DNA of 10,789 nucleotides, taken from the NCBI GenBank assembly GCA_028565635.1, contig JAOXYB010059868.1:1-10789 (forward strand). The letters are read 5' to 3'. A program made the translations under genes and the position numbers. The number at the start of each line of letters is the position of its first letter. Within the stretch, counting starts at the first letter, position 1. The notes under the pieces were generated by a model, which worked only from the letters and a program-made list of their open reading frames with translations, did no database searches and was not told the DNA's origin. Positions 8,401 to 10,789 of this stretch are shown one piece after another. The DNA comes from Phoronis ovalis. Lineage: Eukaryota > Phoronida > Phoronidae.

Positions 8401-8984
8401 CGCTGTGTTTCTAAAAATGGTTCTTGTAAACTAAGTAAATGTCCATTATCGAATTTTCTGAAACATAGTAACCTGGACAACATTGAAAAAAAGTGTCTAA
8501 ACGTGAGAGCGCCAACAGCTTACTATCCATAACAGCAGAATAACAGGTACGTATCACCTCGACTCGAGTACTATAGTTCTTGTTTTGTATATCGATATCA
8601 GTCGGCATTTCTCTCTACATAGCAATATTTGCAAACATGCATATGTGTGTCAATTTTGGCAAACATGTAAAGAACTCAAAAGCAAACCTGTCGACCTCTA
8701 CCAAGCTCAATTTGAGTCACCTACAGTAAGTACAGCAGAAACTAATCATTTTAAAAGTATTGTACTATTTTGAAATTGCGTTAATATGTTGAATTTATCA
8801 TAAGTGACTGGTCGTTTTTGCTAGTTATTGTGTGAAACAGTATAACGGATCTTTGTGTTTGTTTATAGTGACTAGTGCTGTAAAAAGATACATACATTTT
8901 TCAATCTATCCATGACATCAGATTTCCCAAGCTTTGTCAAACCGAATACTTGCACATTGAAAGCGGCAACTGTCAAATGTGGTG
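5222..8984 (-). CDS. Unit 2: DNase I-like secreted endonuclease (complete nuclease domain, 5' end unresolved)
   Basis: Six exons, 8984-8896, 7281-7193, 6883-6803, 6507-6294, 6205-6051 and 5405-5222, join in frame into about 270 residues ending at TAG. This matches the roughly 260 residues of mature DNase I. The family cleaves double-stranded DNA with Ca2+ and Mg2+, and members are normally secreted. All checked active-site residues are present: Asn7 (AAFN), Glu39 (QEIRD), Glu78 (KEQYAF), Arg111 (FERPP), His134 (AIHAKP), Asp168/Asn170 (GDMNADC), Asp212 (CAYDR) and His252 (SDHYPVE). The Cys173-Cys209 disulfide is kept; the Cys101-Cys104 pair is absent. Exon 1 begins in phase 1, so an upstream exon is needed for the start and signal peptide. 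The WSC exon donor at 10104 fits in phase, but that exon is broken. Homology is strong; only the N-terminus is uncertain. Confidence 0.92.
5406..6050 (-). other. Unit 2 DNase intron 5
   Basis: This 645-nt intron contains a short (TG)n tract at 5422-5446 close to the acceptor of exon 6. A stretch at about 5570-5660 repeats short ctagaag/ttag motifs loosely. No exon is seen. Confidence 0.75.
6051..6205 (-). CDS. Unit 2 DNase I exon 5 (Asp168, Asn170, Asp212)
   Basis: The acceptor is acttttag and the donor ACAG|gtatgc; 155 nt, entering in phase 0 and leaving in phase 2. It encodes DILIAGDMNADCSYITSSEW, FQWLIEDDIDTT and STDCAYDR. GDMNADC corresponds to GDFNADC of DNase I; the Phe to Met change is conservative and lies between the catalytic Asp and Asn. 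Confidence 0.96.
6294..6507 (-). CDS. Unit 2 DNase I exon 4 (Arg111, His134)
   Basis: The acceptor is tgctttag and the donor GAT|gtaagt; 214 nt, the same length and phases as its unit 1 copy. It contains YQYTDQFDYFERPPFTVRF and FGVMAIHAKPSTAEQE. Most differences from unit 1 are on the surface-exposed ends (SPF for SLK, SQWNID for IRWGID). Confidence 0.94.
6803..6883 (-). CDS. Unit 2 DNase I exon 3 (Glu78)
   Basis: The acceptor is cactag and the donor ATAG|gtattt; 81 nt. The encoded peptide PEHPYGLSVSDRLGR..KEQYAFYY is identical to that of unit 1. Confidence 0.93.
6884..7192 (-). other. Unit 2 DNase intron 2
   Basis: This 309-nt AT-rich intron is homologous in position to 897-1153 of unit 1. 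Short blocks such as tttcaagatgttg are shared. No exon or element is seen. Confidence 0.8.
7193..7281 (-). CDS. Unit 2 DNase I exon 2 (Glu39)
   Basis: The acceptor is atttttag and the donor ACAG|gtaata; 89 nt. It encodes IILKYDIIAIQEIRDVSL and VPGAVLDLVN with the catalytic Glu39 in QEIRD. Confidence 0.94.
7626..8085. mobile_element. Interspersed element with GC-rich inverted ends and internal repeats
   Basis: This stretch of about 460 bp in unit 2 intron 1 is much richer in G/C than its surroundings. Its ends are imperfect inverted repeats: left ctccccggggggcactctc, right (read on the minus strand) gtcccccgcagtgggggcac, each itself able to fold. The interior repeats cctgaaatatcc at a spacing of about 30 bp. 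The unit 1 intron lacks it. There is no transposase, so it would be a non-autonomous element; the exact family is not recognised. Confidence 0.6.
7691..8026. repeat. Internal repeat array, cctgaaatatcc every ~30 bp
   Basis: The motif cctgaaatatcc or a near variant occurs at about 7691, 7728, 7892, 7925, 7958, 7989 and, degraded, at 8021. Linkers such as ..gcccaatgacccac vary. Open frames on the minus strand here (GYFR/ISGW-type peptide repeats) arise from the repeat itself and are not taken as coding. Confidence 0.75.
8090..8895 (-). other. 5' part of unit 2 DNase intron 1
   Basis: From about 8300 to 8895 blocks match 1570-2200 of unit 1 (aatgtaaagcag, attatcgaattttctgaaac, gtgttt before the donor). 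From 8090 to 8292 there is no counterpart in unit 1, so it belongs to inserted DNA. The direct repeat agcacac is found at 7580-7586, 8210-8216 and 8293-8299. Confidence 0.6.
8896..8984 (-). CDS. Unit 2 DNase I exon 1 (Asn7)
   Basis: The acceptor is tctttgacag and the donor AAT|gtatgt; 89 nt, entering in phase 1. It encodes PHLTVAAFNVQVFGLTKLGK and SDVMDRLKN. AAFN holds Asn7. The first two bases complete a codon begun in an upstream exon that is not certain. Confidence 0.92.
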
Positions 8985-9214
8985 CTGTCAAAGAAACGTT
9001 TTCACAGAACATAGTAAGCAGGACTGTATCAATATCACTTAAAAGTAGGGTGAACGTTATGAAGGATCAAGAATTTGGTCTCAGCGTGGTACAAGTAAAC
9101 ACTCAGTCTTTGACTGACTGCACATTAAACATTTAAAAGTACTATAAATCTGAAATGTTTCCAAGTTACGAGATGGTGATTATATAATGCATCTTTTAAA
9201 AACAGAAAACATTA

Positions 9215-9359
9215 CTAGATACAAGGCGTGTCTTATTCAGAATCTAGATACAAGGCGTGTCTTATTCAGAATCTAGATACAAGGCGTGTCTTATTCAGAA
9301 TCTAGATACAAGGCGTGTCTTATTCAGAATCTAGATACAAGACGTGTCTTATTCAGAAT
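9215..9359. repeat. 29-bp minisatellite, five copies
   Basis: The unit ctagatacaaggcgtgtctt+attcagaat starts at 9215, 9244, 9273, 9302 and 9331. Copies are identical except one G to A change in the last. There are no spacers between the copies, so it is not a CRISPR array. Confidence 0.95.
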
Positions 9360-9589
9360 CTTTCATTACACCTCATTTAAGTTTTAATAATAACTGATGA
9401 AGCATACAATAAATTAGTAACATTTAAAAGTGAACAGAATGAAACGTGATATCCAGATACTCACAGTTTTCTGAATTTAAAAATTATGAACAAACATGAA
9501 CTCATAACCTGATTTAATAAGTAATCAGTAACATGTTATGTATAATGAGTAATGTTTTGTAACGACATGTAAGATGAAAATGTATACAT
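9360..9589 (-). other. AT-rich stretch upstream of unit 2 nuclease exons
   Basis: This stretch, like 8985-9214, shows no exon, RNA gene or repeat family I can identify. Confidence 0.5.
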
Positions 9590-9676
9590 ACATATACACA
9601 CATGCACACATACTCACATACACACATGCACACACGCACACAGGCACGCACGCACACACACACACACAGAGACAGA
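9590..9676. repeat. (CA)n/(TG)n microsatellite
   Basis: The plus strand shows an imperfect CA run (tatacacacatgcacacatac .. cacgcacacaca), reading TG on the minus strand. It begins directly after the TSP1-like remnant and forms the low-complexity peptide CVCVCVRACVRVC, which is not regarded as coding. Confidence 0.9.
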
Positions 9677-9711
9677 GTCCCAACTGCTCTAAGACGCCCA
9701 GCCTCCATGTA
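9670..9711 (-). pseudogene. Remnant of a TSP1 exon in unit 2 (tentative)
   Basis: After an acceptor-like tactttcag, the minus strand encodes HGGWAS*SSWDSVSV. This aligns with VDGSWASWGSWSTCSV at the start of the unit 1 TSP1 exon. The bases TGGGCGTC and AGTTGG are shared at the same spacing. The second Trp codon TGG is TAG here (9691-9689), and the first Cys codon is lost. Downstream the exon dissolves into the TG microsatellite. The match is short (about 40 nt) but it lies at the expected place, upstream of DNase exon 1. Confidence 0.45.
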
Positions 9712-10103
9712 CTGAAAGTAATAACAATTGTAAAAATCTTGTAATAAATAAGTTTTAAAACTGATACTTAATTTTATACAATAATAGATTTTAATGTTCT
9801 TATCTTCCTAACATGTACGAAAGACCAAAGCAAATGTACGAAAAACCAACTTCTTCCAAAGCAGTTGCTGCGTTTATTGAGAAAAATTGCGTCCACACCA
9901 TAAAGCTTTACCTTTGCACTAATGTAGCAGGCTAAATGTGATTATATCTGTATTAGAAGTAAATATTGCACATACTTCAGTAACACCTTACAAAGCAAAA
10001 ATATCCTGTCGAATGTTGAGCATTTTTATAAATACAGTTATTAATGTGTCTGAATTGATCATCACGGATTATCTGGATTTCAGTATTATGATTGGGAACT
10101 TAC
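9712..10103 (-). other. Stretch between TSP1 remnant and WSC exon
   Basis: This 392-nt AT-rich stretch was searched by eye for discoidin motifs such as GAWSA, DQWIQ and VRLLP in all frames; none was found. The unit 2 counterpart of the discoidin domain is therefore deleted or never existed. Confidence 0.55.
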
Positions 10104-10378
10104 CGATTGTGGCGTCTATTATCCAATTTTCTAAATTGCCTCCACATGTTTCTGGTGCATTACCAGCACACTGCCTATCACATGCACTGATATCAGCCGA
10201 TCCATGTCTGTTGTATTAGGGTCCACAGTAGCAATACAAACTACCATGTACACCAGCACACAAGAAACACCGGTTTCTGCACCCCGGCACTGCATAGGAG
10301 TATTGTTATCCCATCTATCCAAATATGGTTCAAAATCACGGTCGCCAACACTGCTGTCATTAAAACAGACAGGAAGAT
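10104..10378 (-). pseudogene. WSC-domain exon with frameshift and stop
   Basis: The acceptor is tttatttcag and the donor ATCG|gtaagt. The WSC domain is a Cys-rich, putatively carbohydrate-binding module. The first part reads LPVCFNDSSVGDRDF and NNTPMQCRGAETGVSC. The second part, in another frame, reads CAGVHGSLYCYCGP, stop, YNRHGSADISACDRQCAGN and APETCGG. The CYCG..C..QCAGN..ETCGG series is diagnostic. A duplicated TG near 10256-10264 explains the frame change, and TAA at 10218-10216 interrupts the second part. The exon is 275 nt; removing two bases gives 273 and phase 1 at both ends, as in the other modules. Either this is a decayed exon or the assembly contains errors. Its donor could splice in phase to the unit 2 nuclease or to the unit 1 discoidin exon. 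Confidence 0.7.
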
Positions 10379-10720
10379 CTGAAATAAATACTCGTGAATA
10401 TACATGCACAATACGATTATGTGTTCGTCAGTTAAATAAAATTCCCCTCTATGAAGAGTAAGTGATTTAAAGAGGCACTAAATGAAGAATCTTTTGAACA
10501 AATGAGCTAAATGACCACTACTGTTCCAAAATACAATTATAGATAACGGTTGAAAGTGATATGTATTCATTAGATTGAATTGATTGAGACTTTGCTGAGA
10601 GAGAATCGAAAGCTCATTTGCGATATGCAGTACAGTAAAATACTGTCTCATAATATAAATATCAGAATATGAATGTGTTGTTGATATGATACGATATACA
10701 TTAAGACTAGCAGAGCATAC
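10379..10720 (-). other. Intron upstream of the WSC exon
   Basis: This 342-nt AT-rich interval is bounded by the donor at 10720 and the acceptor at 10379. No other exon or element is seen. Confidence 0.5.
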
Positions 10721-10789
10721 CTGGTAAAGTTCCACAATTATCTTGTTCATTTTGTGTCAAATCTCCTCCAAGATAAAAGCCATCATTAT
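10721..10789 (-). CDS. Possible partial exon at right edge, domain unassigned
   Basis: Only one minus-strand frame is open to the edge. It reads NDGFYLGGDLTQNEQDNCGT and LP, and ends at a donor CCAG|gtatgc in phase 1. Joined to the WSC exon it gives NCGTLPDLPVCFND, which keeps the WSC frame. That supports it as the preceding exon of the same gene. I do not recognise the domain from this fragment. Confidence 0.4.

Noticed and set aside
9215-9359. CRISPR array
   Set aside because: The 29-bp repeats are contiguous with no spacers, and the genome is eukaryotic.
9514-9708. Minus-strand frame starting MEAGRLRAVG then Cys-Val repeats
   Set aside because: The Cys-Val run is a translated TG microsatellite; only the first bases are of interest, as a TSP1 remnant in another frame.
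10204-10461. 85-codon plus-strand frame
   Set aside because: It is antisense to the WSC exon and has no features of its own.

Overview
This window comes from an animal genome, most likely an aquatic invertebrate (mollusc, other lophotrochozoan or cnidarian); I cannot narrow it further. The DNA is AT-rich with short coding blocks bounded by GT..AG splice sites, simple repeats and an interspersed element. There are no prokaryotic operons. Every coding block I can support is on the minus strand, so the gene order below runs from high to low coordinates.

Two tandem copies of a gene for a DNase I-family endonuclease fill the window. The upstream copy (unit 2) has all six nuclease exons (8984 to 5222). 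They join in frame into about 270 residues, end at a TAG stop, and carry every DNase I catalytic residue I checked. The downstream copy (unit 1) has a two-exon F5/8 type C (discoidin) domain (4849-4680 and 4116-3846), a thrombospondin type 1 repeat (2726-2544) and DNase I exons 1-4 (2289 to 312), all in compatible phase. It therefore reads as a discoidin-TSP1-DNase I fusion, probably secreted and adhesive. Its 5' start is not seen. Its last nuclease exons lie off the left edge or are lost: a decayed match to exon 5 is at about 105-220.

Upstream of unit 2, at 10378-10104, is a WSC-domain exon with a two-base frameshift and an in-frame stop. At the right edge an unassigned exon (10789-10721) is phase-compatible with it. 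Between the WSC exon and the unit 2 nuclease is a short remnant of a TSP1 exon (9711 to about 9670), with a stop where unit 1 has Trp, running into a (TG)n microsatellite. Unit 2 therefore probably once had an adhesive N-terminal part like that of unit 1, and it decayed. All module boundaries (WSC, discoidin, TSP1, nuclease start) are phase 1, the usual mark of exon shuffling.

The remaining sequence is introns and one short intergenic stretch. Unit 2 intron 1 holds an interspersed element of about 460 bp with imperfect GC-rich inverted ends and internal repeats of about 30 bp. There is also a five-copy 29-bp minisatellite (9215-9359) and a 7-bp repeat at the left edge. The likely role of the locus, inferred from domains only, is a secreted DNase held near cells or matrix, for example in extracellular DNA clearance, digestion or defence.
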